A stretch of 64,000 nucleotides of DNA from contig NC_132978.1 of NCBI RefSeq assembly GCF_047496725.1, positions 7,413,001 to 7,477,000 on the forward strand. The letters are read 5' to 3'. Source of the DNA: Anoplolepis gracilipes (lineage: Eukaryota; Arthropoda; Insecta; Hymenoptera; Formicidae). Both the position numbers and the translations under genes were made by a program. This document shows, piece by piece, positions 1 through 14,706 of the stretch. Position 1 is the stretch's first letter, and every line of letters begins with the position of its first letter. The notes below the pieces were generated by a model. It was not told where the DNA came from, did no database searches, and saw nothing but the letters and a program-made list of their open reading frames with translations.

Positions 1-3000
1 TTTCACTTTAAAAGCGTTTTCCTACATCGTCGATACTAAAAGTAAACCAATGATTATACATATGCCCATGCATACATATTATACATATGCACATTCAACA
101 CACACAGACACAAAATAGAGAATATTTATTAAATAATATCAATAAATTTCAATGATCATTAAAATAGTTATATGTACATAAGATATGTACATGTTTGTAC
201 ATATAACGTCAATGTCTGTATGTATAATTAAAATGAGGTCTATGCAAAAGTAAATAGGCTAGGTTTTAGATTGTTTTAGGAGGGATCTATACATACATAC
301 ACATTCGTACATAATCATGCATACATACGAATACATACATATATGTGTGCGTAAAAAAAGTATATATAATATATGTCACTTCATTTTCTATTTTATTAGA
401 GACTACATGGCAAAGCTCTTGTAAAAACAATAACTCTAGTTAGTACAACAATGTTTTTGAATTTTTATTTTCCGTTCAAAAGTTATAATAATGATGTTCC
501 TGTATGTAAGATGCCTTAAACAATCAAAAAGATTTAATTTGTTTTAGTATATCTGGATAACACATTGAATTTTTTATTACTCTGTTAACATCGTCGTATA
601 TTTCTTCAATTATGTTTTCGAAACATAAGATTACCACTTATCAAATAAAAAGTAGAAAAACGTAAATAATTTTAAATGTTGCGGTGTCTTTTTTTTGTTT
701 TTTAATAAATTTTTAGTTATTCATGTATTTGTGTATATATATATTTTTTCCCAGTTTAAAACAGACTTTGCGAATGATGTCTGCTACAAATTTAGTAAAG
801 AATTAATTTAGATTATGTTGACAGATTGTTAGCAGAACTACAACAGAGAGATTGTTGACATAAGATTGGCAGCAGAAATCGAACAGGATTTGCAGTCAAT
901 TTATAACCCTTGGTTGGTTTCTGCTGCCAATCTGATTATATATCAAATTGCGCACACAAGTAGATCCTGTCCGGTTTTACCATCAATCTGCTGTCAGGTT
1001 GTGTAAGCAAATTCTGCCGACAGATCACAAGCCTAATGTGGACAGTTGACGTCAATTTACTAACATTTTTGAATCTGTTATCGATCTGCTTATTAATACA
1101 TATAGGAACATCTCTTCCTCACAATCATTTAATCATTTAAAACATGCATTTAAAACAAAAAAAAATGCATTTTATTAAAACACAAACATACCTATATATA
1201 CGTACTAAATATTTTATAAAGAGATCAAAATATATTTATATTGAAATTTTATTTATATATTGAAACTATATATAAAATTGTTATTTGAGAGAATTGCCAG
1301 TCGTAGATGCTCTAATTCTACTCTTAAAGACATTGTTATTGTTAACATTCTTCTTCTTATTAACTTTTTTATCATTAAATGAATCATAGATGGCCACGTA
1401 CATATGTACACATTCACACAATACATATATACATATATACATATACATAATGTACATTTTAACTTTTTAAACTTTTCTCAAGTAAACACAAGTGACTGAG
1501 GACGCTTTAAAAACTCTGCCAAGTCTTCACAATTCGTAAAAAAAAAGTCTTTAAATCTTCCATTTTTATTTCCGTCAAATGTAAGCTATGATTATAAAAG
1601 AAAGTCTAATTGTTGGAAATATAGGGATTAATCTTCCTTATGACATTAGACATTCAGAGAAGCGTGCACTTTAATCTCTATTCTATTTCTATGTGTGTGT
1701 CTCATTAGTCTTCTCCCCCATTTACAAAAATGTAATGCAAACTAAACATCAAATATTCCGGCCACAACATCTGCATTACCATCTATTAATTTACAGACAA
1801 GAGACTAATATATAAGGGGGTATCACCAAGGGCACTAATTTAATGCTCGTCTAATATTATTCAAGAATTATAGTAATTTGTTATTCTTGTTAACGGCCTA
1901 TAATAATTACATGTATGATTATATTAAATATCTTGGTAATAAGTAAAAACTTTTATCTACTTTAATTCTTTTGTGAATACATTCGTGATATCGTAAAATT
2001 ATATTTGTAGATGTTTATGTGATAAATTTTTAAGCCCACGGAAATACTCCTTTGTAACCATATTAAACTAACTAAATCGTTCTGTAATGGTTGAGTACAG
2101 TGGCCTTCAGTACAAGAGAAAAAGAGAGAGTGTAGTATTAGAGATCTATATACTATACTATATAAGATTCTAGAATTTCGAATCTTAAAGTTAGTTCATT
2201 TAAGGAGTAAAATTGTTATGGATTTCGACCACGGCTCAGTGGGTGCATAGGTCGAATACAACAAAATTAGCAGACATATCATTTAAGACAATACACTTGT
2301 TACAGAAACTAAGTTTCTACTAATATAATTATTATTATATGTAATCTAACTCTTAATCAGACTTAGAGCTTCAAGGGAATGGCGTAGATAGTAATAAATG
2401 AAACATGAAATAAAATGTATTGATTCTGATCAAATCCAGAAGGTATAAAAATAAATAGTATAAATAAAAAAATATATATATTTTAACAATAAAAGTTTTT
2501 ATTTGTTATAGTTTATTCTGCAAATATGTTATATTTTTTGTGATTTATTACAATTTTAATATAAATCCAAATGAATCTATACTGTTTAATTTGATTATAA
2601 ATTCTCTGTAGAAAAACTGGAATTGACTTCAATTTGGCAAATATTTCTTTTTCTTTTATGTTAAGATGAAACTATACTCTGGATTTAGAACAGTAGCAAT
2701 ATGAGATACAGTACTGGAGGCTACTTATTCAAAATATAGGGAAGGCATGAAACGAAGCAATGAAACTGTAACGAAGATATGCATGAATTGTACAAACGAG
2801 TCCCTCCACGTCACAGAAAAAAATGATATATATATATCTATACGAAGAATATATATATATATATAACAAAATGATAACTATGTGATGTATTTAAATGGTA
2901 TGTGGTATATGGTATTACATATTTGTACATAGGCGGACCCGTGCCATCAACTAGTGAGTTGTACCGATATTGTACTGCCATAAATCGAATAGCGATAACA

Positions 3001-6000
3001 TCGAGTGAATGGATCTGAACAAATCATCGATAAATTTGTACATGGTACTATAATTTTTGTTTTTGTGCTCTCGTACGTGTATGTGATTAGACGATTATAA
3101 CTTGAAGTTACCAACTTAACTTAATGGCTGTGCAAATGGAGCATTTTGCACTCATTGACAATTATTAAACAGTTGTATTGCTTCATATTTTACATTTTAT
3201 TGGATAATTAATATTCGATATGAACAGTTTATTCATATCGAAAATTACTGTTCTGTTGTTATTATATTACTCCTATTTAAGTTGATGCACGTTTAGACTT
3301 ATGTTGACACAAGTTACATATTTAATTTGTTAAAATACTTATTCATGTTTATTTTCAAAATCCCATAACAAGCTGACAAAAGACATTAATCGTGATTAAT
3401 AATATCGTCTTTGTTTTTATCATAGACGAGACTCTCTTTACTCCTATATTACTGAACTAACACTATATAATAAATTAATGATTAAAAAAGATACTGATAT
3501 CCCGCATTCGCAGTTGTGGGTCAAATTAAAAATTTACACACACGTTATATAATTAGAATTGTCGTTGGATGGAAGAAGCGCAAAATAATCAAGCAATATG
3601 TAAAAGAGAAAAAGCCAGACTTCTTTTCTCGGCAACGAATACTTTTAAATTTATTATTATTTCCTATATGCAAATAATTGTAGAGCTAGTAATGTTTTGA
3701 TATACTAAGTTAATTTCATAATTATTATTGATAATTTATTTTGGTAATTATTATTATTTGGGTAATCACTATTGTAGAGTAACTATTATACTACTTATTC
3801 TGTTGGTTTAAGTAATTTTGCGCGCAATATTTTCTACAGAATGTTCAATGCACGCCATAGCTTCTATGTTCATAAAAAAAAACTCTTTGATAATTGTTAA
3901 ATAATTTAGTACTGGTGGAGTTTAATAAGTTGTGGAATATATTGGTACAACTCGATGAAGAAAGTGTAGCGTGGTTATACACCTGAGGAATGTGCTCAAA
4001 ATATTGTATTAAAGAGAAAAAAAGTCTACTAAATGATCATCAACGTTTATGCAAAATTACTCTTAATAAGTGAAAAAAGTTATTACGGATTATTGATATC
4101 GTAATCTATCGTCCTCTTACCTATTATCTACTTTAATGTCTATCTCTATATGCCAGCATGGTTCTTTGTACTCTTCTATTTGATGTTATACTATTCTCTA
4201 TTAACTTTTACTACGGAACGTATTGTTAATAGTGTTTTTAATGTACTAGAACATGGTCAGCTGTAGGAGAGTCACGCACATGTCACATCGAAATTTATAC
4301 GAAGACAGTTATTACGATTATTAAAAAGATAATGGGATGCGTTGATCGTGAGGTGTAGCGCGAATTCTAACATATAATTGCATAAACTTTGTATTTCTAT
4401 GTATCAAATATTTAATGTCATTCATATATATTTTCCGTATTATGTTGATATGTAAATTTTTATCTCCATATAAAATCTTTAAAAATGTATTTAAGATTTA
4501 TTTCCATTGTTATAATATTTAAAGATATAATTTATCAGATTGTCTTAGCATAATTCCTATGCGAATTAAAATACTGAACAAATCTAAAGAGTAAAAAAAA
4601 ATGTGCACGTTTGTACAATATATTTCCCTCTCGCTCGTATAAAAATATTGTCGCAATAATTCTAATAGAATGAAAGAGGAGCACATGCTCGGTAGCAATA
4701 TACTCAAGTGACGCGTTTGTACTATCGTTGTTTTCTCATATTTCTCTCTGCTCAACTAGATATTACCTATAAGTATATCTATACATTTAGAGTCCACGTT
4801 ATCTTAGCTACTTGTCACCTAATCAGATTCTTGCCTTGCTCAAAGAGACGCGGGCACGGACGAAGTAAAACACAATTATCTCTCTTATCCAGATTGTGTA
4901 ATAAAATCGCTCAAAAGTTGGTGCCATAAGCAATATGGACAATATATTATTAAATGCGTTATAAGTACGTGTGGACTAACTACAGCTGGCCGACTAAGTT
5001 CTGCTTTAAAAAGCTCGATAACAAAATGCCTTGCAGTTGCCTTCCATGAGTGATCGCGAAAATTTAATATTATTTTTATTTCTTTGTTTGACAATATTTT
5101 TTCTTTATAAATTTACGCTTTCAAACAATTTCAAGGTTTTGATTTTATCTTAAATTTAGCTATTACTTGATTTTTAATTTAATATTAATTTTAATTTCTA
5201 ATAATAGTCAATATTACAATTTGCAAAATTTTATCTATTAAAAACTCTCATGTTTGAATGGATTTTCCTAGCATCTACTATGATGATACTCGCAATCCAC
5301 TTTTGGCAGGAAGCTGCAATGCGTTGTTTACATACTTAAGCACAGTTCAGTCAATTTTAAATGCGATGTGGTATCGAGTTGCCGACGAAAGCCTAATTTA
5401 ATCTCCTATAAAGTGATATCGATGAACAAAGAAAAAAGAGAGATAAATTCATTGAGGAGAAAAGAAAAACCCCAAAGGAGGCCTCTAGAACTCTACGAAG
5501 AAGCAACTCCATCACATTAATATAATCTTCGAGAACAGCACAAACGATGCGGGAATTATCTGCGAATGCGAGGACTTCGAAAATTCTCTGATGCGTTAAG
5601 AAAATTAGCACACTTATAAAACTTATAGGAAATCATGTAGAGAGCTTGTAAGAGTTTCCACTAATAATTTTCATTGTTATCGTGGATTTGGCAATCTTTA
5701 AAATCGACGACTTGTCAATCTATTGATCGACTCATAATTTTTTTATATGTGAATTTTTTTCAAGCTTCGATAAATATTAATTCCTTCGATAAGCGACTTT
5801 AATGCATGTAGAATGTGAAAAATAGTTGATACATGTTAGCAAAGTGGATAAAAGTACATTTTATATACTTAGAACTCGTTTATTTTATCGGAAGTGTTTG
5901 CGGGGTAATTTTCGATTCCTCTTTGTCCAGGTAGAAGCCGCGTTATAATCTGGTTCGTAATCTGGCAGAGTGTAGCATCGAAATAAGATGCGGATTATAA

Positions 6001-6171
6001 ATGAAAAGCGAACTCGAGTTATTGGGATTGCGTCTGATTATAAGAGTTAATCGAACGGCTTAGTCAGGTCAACGAGCGTTTGCGCATCAGTATTATATGT
6101 TGAAAAGCGATACTTATATACATTAAACTAGTGATTACATCGCGCATACATATATACAAACCATTTTATTC
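1..6171. other. AT-rich stretch without a recognisable gene
   Basis: No reading frame here has recognisable protein similarity or a convincing chain of splice sites. The stretch is AT-rich, with runs of CATA/TACA-type simple sequence near 40-360 and 1400-1450 and short (TA)n tracts near 2828-2866. It could be intron, 3' UTR or intergenic DNA of a gene outside the window; the candidate minus-strand gene starting at 16744 would run through it. A palindromic segment at 820-1030 is listed separately. Confidence 0.6.
820..1030. repeat. Palindromic repeat element (possible small MITE)
   Basis: A 16-bp perfect inverted repeat (AGATTGGCAGCAGAAA at 863-878, its reverse complement at 918-933) encloses a 39-base loop. 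The flanks repeat the same theme imperfectly: a GACAGATTG...GCAGAA motif at about 823-840, and TCTGCTG...CTGCCGACAGATC on the right to about 1027. Nested imperfect palindromy of this kind is typical of small non-autonomous DNA transposons. No target-site duplication was resolved. Confidence 0.5.
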
Positions 6172-6195
6172 AATATATATATATATATATATATT

Positions 6196-6236
<41 letters not shown>
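6172..6236. repeat. (TA)n microsatellite
   Basis: Nearly pure TA dinucleotide tract of about 65 bp, broken once by TTG near 6195. It is the first part of a simple-repeat cluster that continues with a long AG tract and a poly-A run. Confidence 0.95.
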
Positions 6237-6238
<2 letters not shown>

Positions 6239-6408
6239 AATATATGGAGACAAAGCGATATTACTATATTATACACATGCATATATTGACTCAGATGGTA
6301 GCATATGTGTATATATGTATCGCTGCGTACATATGTATACATACGCTTACACAATATATATTTATATATATATACAAAATGGAATATGATGTACAGAGAG
6401 ACAGAGAA

Positions 6409-6608
<200 letters not shown>

Positions 6609-6679
6609 CCGTTCGGCCCTGTAATTGCTGCGTTAAATGTCGATGTTGTTCGTTAAAAAAAAAAAAAAAAAAAAAAAAG

Positions 6680-9600
6680 AAAAAATACAGAAATCCCACG
6701 CTTCTTCTGAATCGTGAGTGGCGGGACTTCGGTACATAATCAGTGGCGATTATGAAGTAAGCACAGCTGATACATATATAGCCACATGTAATCATCAGAA
6801 AAAAAGAGAAAAGACAGATCGGTGTTTATTTAATAGTTCGCGATTTTCAGTTTTCGCAAAGTACGCACACAAGACGGAAAAAACGAAATCAAGAAACTCG
6901 CGAAGAACATCCAGAAACATCACTGACCGATTTGCACCAGTCATTGTCGAACATGTAATCAAATAAAAAACAAAGAATCAAAGAAAAATACGTTCTGCGT
7001 AGATCGACGCTACATGTTAAAATATATAAACATATATATATATATATACTTTCGACCGATCGGATCATTATAGATCGGCTTTCTTTAGGGGTCCGTGTTA
7101 AAAAAAAAAAAAAAAAAAATATAGGAAAGGCATAAGAGGAAATACCGAAAATCCTGCCTCACGACAGCACGAGCATTAAGTGTACCATTAAACTCTACTA
7201 CTACGATGATAGGAAAGCGAAAAAAAAACGAGTGAAAGTGCGATCGCGTACGTGTCTGCCTGTGTGTACGAGAGCGAGAAAGAGACAGGGCGAGGAGTTT
7301 TAATACTGAGATGTAATTGAATAATCTAACCGTCGTTTATAAATGAATATATATATATATATATATATTAAGACAAATACTGAATATATATAAAGTAAAT
7401 ATATATTATATATATTATTACTGCATTGCATAGATAGTATATATATTATATGTACGACATATACATATATATATGACTATTTTCTTCTATGAATATTGTG
7501 TATGTGAGGTGAGTGCTATTTTCATCGTACGTCGGAAGACGCACCGCGATCTGTGACAAGACGCGAGATCTTCGATAATGATTCTATATAGACGCGAGAT
7601 TCTAGATGAAAATCTTCCTAGCTTCTTTCTCATGAGAGTAAATATTTTATCTGATATAATAGAAAAAAAACGAATGTTTAAGACAATTTTAATAAATATT
7701 TTAATAGGAAAGTATATATACATATATATATTATTATAGAAGACAAAGCTATCTTCGTAGATTCACTATGTAACATTGTACTACTTCAATCAACTATAAC
7801 ATTCAACATACGTCCTCAAAAGATTTCATTATCGCGTCATATATCTTCTTAAAAGTTGGATCGATTACGAATTCTATGTTAAGCTATCATAATTATTGCT
7901 CTTCGATAGCAATATCTATCTCGCATTGTCCGCCGCGGCGCGTCTTGCGCCAGCTATCTCAACACCGAGCTATACCAAAAAGCAAATTAATAACAAAAAA
8001 GACATGTATGATGTGTAAGCCAAGTGCCTTGTGTTCTGGTAACTAATCGTTGACTTTTAACTACGATATTAGGGGAAATGAGAACGAGAGTGAGAAAGAA
8101 AGATAGAAAAGCGATGAATGAAGAACTTGTCAATATCAGCTTACGCAAGTGTAAGCATGTTTATCAATAAGAGAGAAATTCTTTTTTTCTGTAATTGGAT
8201 TAATGCAGATAAAAGAAAAGAATAATATTGAGAAAATCACCTATTTGATTCCAGCAAGTACTTTGCGTTGCAAATCCAGCGAATCTAATAGAATTATCCA
8301 AATTGCATTTCACTTTGTGTATTTCGATCGTATATATTTAAAGATATATTTTCTACCATGTTCTATAATAAATTAAATAATTATAATCTTTTTACTCTTC
8401 AGCTAATTCACGAAAATCGAGTATATATTGCAAGTTATATATAGCAAAATGTCATTTTAATTATAGTTGACATTATTATACTTTATGATTTTCTAATTTT
8501 TGGGGAACAGAAAAATTAATTTTGTATCTTGAATTTATAATTCCGCATTAATGACAAATAGTTCTAGTCCATTCTTATTGTCAACTGCTGTCAAAGTTTA
8601 AGCAACATGCTAACATTGTGCCAAAGCAAATTAGCGATAGCCAACGTGTGTACCTGGTTCCGCAATTTTACCTTTAAGAATTACAAGTTCGGTTTTAACC
8701 AGCCAATTTCTCCCTTTTCACTGCCTATGTTTCCATAAGATTTTGTACAAAATACAATCTTTCTATCATTAATAAAATTATCTCGATGTTTTTGCAACGC
8801 ATTGGCGAGATATTAACTAAATTAAATTTTTCATAAAACATAAATAATAATTACGAAAAATCTGTTTTCAATCCTACCTTGTTTTCATTACGAAATTGTA
8901 AGGAAGAACGTCTGAATCCATACCATCTAGGAGGGGCACCTGAAATTTCATTTAGCTTCGATATAACTTCCGTGATTTAACATATATGTTAAATATAATA
9001 ATTAATAGAAAAATATTTATAGCATCAGTAATTGTAAAACATATGTGTATTACAATTTTTTTTATTGATTCATTTGCAAATTGATAGCACACGAAAACAT
9101 TACTTCTTCAGGAAAACGTTAATAATCTTACGACGCAAGAAAATAAATAAAATCTCTGAGAGAGCTTTAAAATGTTTAAATCGATATTTGTATAAAAGAA
9201 AATTGTACAATTTTTTCATCAAGATTTTAATCACGGAGGTAACAGAAGCGAAGAATGTGTCTAGCAGTGTGTCGCCGGGATGTAAAGTGCGTGCGAATTC
9301 AACAGCGGGACGAGTAACTATCCATTATCTTAACAACGGTTGTTAATAGAGATACTTCTGCCGTAGCGCAACTAAGAGAGGCCCCGTATCGGGTCTTTTT
9401 CATTCGAAGTAGGCACTGTTTGGTGTTGTGATAAGAGGCAAAGAGTGATAGAGCAACAACAAAAAATTAAAAAAAAATAGTTGCAAGCGCGAATGAGATG
9501 ACTGAGCGAGATGGCCGAATGACTGATGAATGTACATGTGCGTGTTTCTTTCCAGCGAGATTCTATACTTAATGTATATCTCTCAATTGTAAAACGCTAG

Positions 9601-12600
9601 CTATGTCTACAAGGAATTGATGTAAATAGTAGTTTCGGTAGATAGCAAAAGTGTCGTGGCCGAGGGAGCTCTGCATCCATGACGCACGGGGAAACCGCCT
9701 CGCAATTGTTTATCGATTAATAAGAAACTAATTCGCACAAGTGGCCAATATATTTAAGTTCCTTCAGTGATTGTGCAACTATTGTCGGAGGTGCCGATAA
9801 TCACGAAATATTCGTAAGAAACGATATGAGTCTCATAAATGAAGAAAGGTCAATAAGCTAGATAAAGAATGTTTTTCTGGTTTTAAAATGCTTTTTGCAA
9901 TTTAAAGTATTTTTACAATAGATTGGATTTCTACCAGGCATGATAACGTAATGATAACGAAATAGAAAATAGAGTAACCGAAGCGCATACAAACTCGTGC
10001 CAAAATAATAACAAGTTTTATGGCACTAATCTCGTTTCCTATGAATACAATTTATAATTAACAATTATACAATTTTGTGTGTGTGTATGTGATCGGCGAG
10101 AGCACTGACGAGATCCTCGATGAATGTGTCATGCGGCACTTCGCCTCATGGATGCATTGACGTGGATGAAAAAGACCCTAAGCAGACAATCTTCCGTTAG
10201 TTAGTCCTTTAAATGTGAGTTGTGGCACTTTGACTGTGGGTGTGAATGCTTACGGAAAGTATTAATTTATAAGGTGCAGATGTATGTAGAGAGCCCTGAT
10301 CGTGTTAGATTCTGTCATAATAATGTTTTTTCTAGGTAGAATATAATGCGAATCTTTGTCGCACGGGCGCGACAGTGGATACGAGTGTGGACATTTCGTG
10401 CAAAATTCATTATACGATGCAAAATTGAGATCAACGCAATTTTTTCGGCAAATAATTCGAAGCGTAATCACTCGTAAAATTTTTAATTCCTATACGATGA
10501 GATTACTCTCCGATTATACTTATTATCATGAGTATCGCAAGGTACATAAAAATTTTAATTTTTGATAAAAATTTCATTCATATAATGGAATTAATTTTAT
10601 CCATATAATAAATCATTCTAAAATTAATGAATCCGCACACGTTATCCACTTCAGCTCGTTTGTGTTGTTCTTGTATTGTTAACGTTTATACCTTCTTCCT
10701 AAATGATCTCCTTGTGCAATCGGTGCTGTAATGAAAATTGAGTTGTATGAGCGTTGATTGACATTCACGAAAAGAGGCGCTTTATATAACCTGTGCGATC
10801 ACATTGAGAAACACTTGTTCCAAGGCATTTTCGACGTCATTTCTAGATGAGACAGCGATTTACAGCAGCATAAGCAAACTATCGCAAAGTCCATAAGGTG
10901 ACGTTGGTACTTCCGATAACTTGTCGCTAATATTATTGTTCGCGAATACAGCGAGTCTAATTTTATTGTATGTTAAATGTACATCTCGTAATTATTGCTA
11001 TCGTTATTATTGCGGCTTCCAGACTTATCACAACGAGTCTCAATGTACACTATTGTGACCAAAAGGTATGACGATGATTTTTATAATATCAACGTCTGCA
11101 TTCGCATACATTTTTGCTCCCCTTGTATTCATAAAAATCCATAAAAATCCGATGACAAATAACGACGACGCTCAAGAAATTAAAGCGAAAACGACGATCA
11201 AGGGATACGCTTTCTCGCGAAAACTCAATGCCAGTATCTACTAATATCGGACATTATTCTTTCATCAATAATTAAACGATGCACTTTTGCCGGAAAATCA
11301 AACTGTATCGAGTCACACATCACGAATGAGTCGATCCAACTATCGCTCAGACTATCATGCTACACTGTCGCGTTAACATATATTACGACTGGATCAGTAA
11401 ATCGTGAAGATCTACCTCCCTCGATCGTACTGATAAGATTGTCCTCGCACGAGCGTTCCCGAGAAAAACGCTCAACAATAATCACTGTGCCAAATTATAA
11501 TCAAATCTAACCACTCAATCAAAAATCTCGAGGCAACGAGAACTGGGTCAAAGCCACAAATGCAGCAAAAAAAAAAATATATAGAGAGACTGCGAGAATC
11601 AAAATCTAGGCTATTTATAAATCTCGAGCGATCCGAGTGAAAAGAAAGAGTTAATCTTATTTTCCGTGAAATAAAGATAAAAAAATCATCACGTATGTTT
11701 ACCTAAATTTTTAGATTTTAAAATTTTTCTGCGCTTTTAAATTTTCCGAATAAATTTTCAGGAATATTTCGTCGTCAACATCAAGCTCGAATTGTGTAAA
11801 ATAAAAAGAAGAAAGATGACTCGTTCGTTCTTACTCGCTTCGCTTGTTCAACATCGATCGTGTTAAAACGCGTTCAAGCCTGGCTCGTTAAGAGCCTTTC
11901 GTAGATTTTCCCGTTCCTCAGCCACCGACCCTTTTTAAGATTTAAATACTTTTTAAGCGAGAAGAGAGAGGAGAGAGGCGCCTCGTGGCCCGCAGCGGCG
12001 AACGTGTAGTATGCAATAATAACATGTATAAAGAGCATGGATTTTATATGTGTCGTACTCGTACATGGAAAAAAAGCACCCTCACTTCCCCGATCCTTCT
12101 TACTTCTGATATCGATTAATTCAACGACTGCGTCGCGAGCTAGTACTCGTCGTACACATGATTTAGGGCTATCCTCGAGAGGCACTCTGATCTGTTGATA
12201 TCATTCTTGACAATCAAAACGATGTTGAAGGTTGAACGATGTTTAATTTCTTAACGCGAACATAAATCGTGAATTTGTTAAAAATTTTTCGCTCATTTTT
12301 TCTCACAAAAAAATTATATATTAATGTCATTTTAATCATATAAATATATTTAAATAAGCTATTGTTTATTAACAATAAAATTAATAATATAATTATTCTT
12401 CTTGATAGATAAAATTAAGTTATACGATTATTGACAAACTCTCGAGATGGCCTTATGAAAAAAAAAAGCGCATAATCGAATTTTTTCCGTATATTAAATG
12501 CTGTTAACGGGTAAGCATGTATTGCACAGAAATGCAAAAATCACAGCTGCAGCTTTGAATAAGGGATAAGTGATCTAGAGAGGAATAACGTCCCGCTCGC

Positions 12601-14229
12601 GTGTGTCTGCGACGGCGATATCTCGCGAGGATTCTTCATGTATTTTTTAAGTAGTTCATATAAAGGAAACAGTATTTTAAGAAGTATGGTCAGTAACGGT
12701 GAAGCTATATGGATTCGCCTATTTAGCGGCATGTTTAATACTAAATGTAGCTGTCCGATTGCGAGTCTTATTTCTGCAATGTGAAAACCGCGATCATGTG
12801 ACAAGAATTTTGGACACACGCATTTAGTGCTAAATGCGCGGCGAGAATATGAGCCATTAAAGATATGTGCCATTAATTATCGCTGAATCGTAAAGCGATC
12901 GCGAAATGTGTCACTCGGTGCGATCGAGATATCGAAAAGCAATCAGCGTCGTTAGAATGTCGATAATTTCGAAGGGATTATGAGCTGGTTTTATCGAAAC
13001 AATCGTTCACCTTAATCTTGGTTTAATTGGCTTTATCATTTTCTATAAAACGAGAAAAGGAAGAAATGTTAATCTATAGATAAAGCTAATTCTCGATAAA
13101 GCCAGCCATGTAAGACACCCTTTATACTCGAAATTTATGGACGAGAGGCCTGAAAACCCGAAGAAAATCCTTTTAATCGCATCCCCTCGCTGGGCTGGAC
13201 GAATATTTTCTTGAAAAGATACGCCAATTCCCCCTTGACTCTCTGAGCAATCTTTCCGCGCCGTAAGTTGTACATAATAATATAAATGTATATATACATA
13301 TATATATTTATGATTGTCAAAGGTGTTCGCGCATATTTTTATGTATGTCAAGAGTGGGTCTCGCAATCTGCATAAATCGGTCGGTGTGTTGCTGTCGTGC
13401 TCGGTGTCGTTTACTTTTGTATCCCCGACCTCGTGCGTGTATATAAAATTGTAAGAGTATCCCTTTCTCCTTCACACTTGTCTTTCCTCGTAGAATATAA
13501 AATGAGCGTACGCGTACGTCCAGCTTTACAGCAGAGAGGAGAATTTCCTAGGTATCCGTTTAACAGTTGTATTATTTCTTTTTCTTCCCACGCGTCTTTT
13601 TTCGCGCACGTCGTTTTTTGGAAAAGCGACGCGGGTGAAAAACGCTAAAAAGGGGCTAAAAGATCGCGTTGTACGAGTGCGTGCGAGAGCGAGAGAAAAC
13701 GAGAGAGAGTGATGGAACAACACGAAAAAAAAAAAAAAACGAAAGAGACGAGATACGAATGTCTGACATATCAATACGACACGATTCTTCTTGACAACCA
13801 TATAGCAATACCTCTCCGCTCAATATAGTGTCGAAAAAAATTTAAAAAGAAAAAAAGAAGACATCTTTTGGAGCGTTTTAATCGGTGGAGGACTTTAGAA
13901 ACTTCGTATCCCTCCTCCCTTCAATTAGAAGTTGTAGATGAATTTAGATATACTTTTGGCTTATTACCCGCAACTGGGAAAAGAGCTGAGATGCGAACGA
14001 GCCTTCTCATGAATTTCATTGTTAATTGAAACCTTCGGAGACTTTTAACAATTGCACTATATTTATGCTACCATGAGACGAAGATTTTGAGAGTCGTTGA
14101 TGTAAGAATCGTCAATAATCCGCGGCTTCGATCAAACACTAAATGCACAGTTTATGAAAAATTTTTGATATTATTTAAACTGACGGTTCATCTTTTCTGA
14201 TAAACCATCATTATTGAGAAATAATTTTT
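6680..14229. other. Gene-poor stretch, no supported gene
   Basis: I found no recognisable coding sequence. Patches with somewhat higher GC occur near 9.35-9.7, 10.1-10.4, 10.7-11.6 and 11.9-12.2 kb, mixed with AT-rich DNA, poly-A runs and (TA)n tracts (7024-7046, 7341-7369). The longest open frames, on the minus strand at 11874-12185 and 12541-12873, have no recognisable domain and no convincing splice context. A perfect short hairpin, CGCATTTAG-TG-CTAAATGCG, lies at about 12819-12838. Confidence 0.55.
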
Positions 14230-14530
14230 TTCAGGGTCGTCTTTCGTCATCGATTATGAAAATAATAATCAAAGCAAAAATCAAAACATAAGGACATTTA
14301 TATATTCCTTATTAATTTTGCGAAATTTTACACGTATAGTTTATTAAATCAAACTACGATATATATGTATATATTGCCTTTTTTAACAATGTTACAATAC
14401 AAAAATATATATTATACTATCATAAAAAAGAAAATTTTTTATGCGAAATAATTTTAAATATGAATAATAGCTTTTATAATGCATAATGATGATCATCTGC
14501 AAAATATGTAAATATAAAGACGACCCTGAA
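14230..14530. mobile_element. 301-bp MITE with 15-bp terminal inverted repeats
   Basis: TTCAGGGTCGTCTTT at 14230-14244 is matched exactly by its reverse complement AAAGACGACCCTGAA at 14516-14530. The interior is AT-rich and encodes nothing recognisable. The compact size, perfect termini starting with CAGGG and non-coding interior fit a miniature inverted-repeat transposable element. The flanks (T-run on the left, ATTTAATT on the right) show no clear target-site duplication, so the superfamily is left open. Confidence 0.75.
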
Positions 14531-14706
14531 TTTAATTATAACGTTAACAAAGAGGAAACATCACGGAAATAACGAAGCCATCTTTCGTGACATCTCCTTT
14601 AAAATAATATTAAAAACATGAGAAAAGAAAGAGAGAGGGAAAAATTGCACATTATTTATTCTACACTGTAATATAACAATCATACGTATGAATTGTAAAA
14701 AAATTT

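Noticed and set aside
2221..2262. tRNA-like boxes (GGCTCAGTGGG followed by GGTCGAATAC)
   Set aside because: The spacing between the A-like and B-like boxes is far too short and no cloverleaf can be drawn.
11874..12185. 103-residue minus-strand open frame
   Set aside because: No similarity to any family I recognise and no flanking gene structure; probably chance.
12541..12873. 110-residue minus-strand open frame
   Set aside because: No recognisable domain, no splice or promoter context, and composition like surrounding non-coding DNA.
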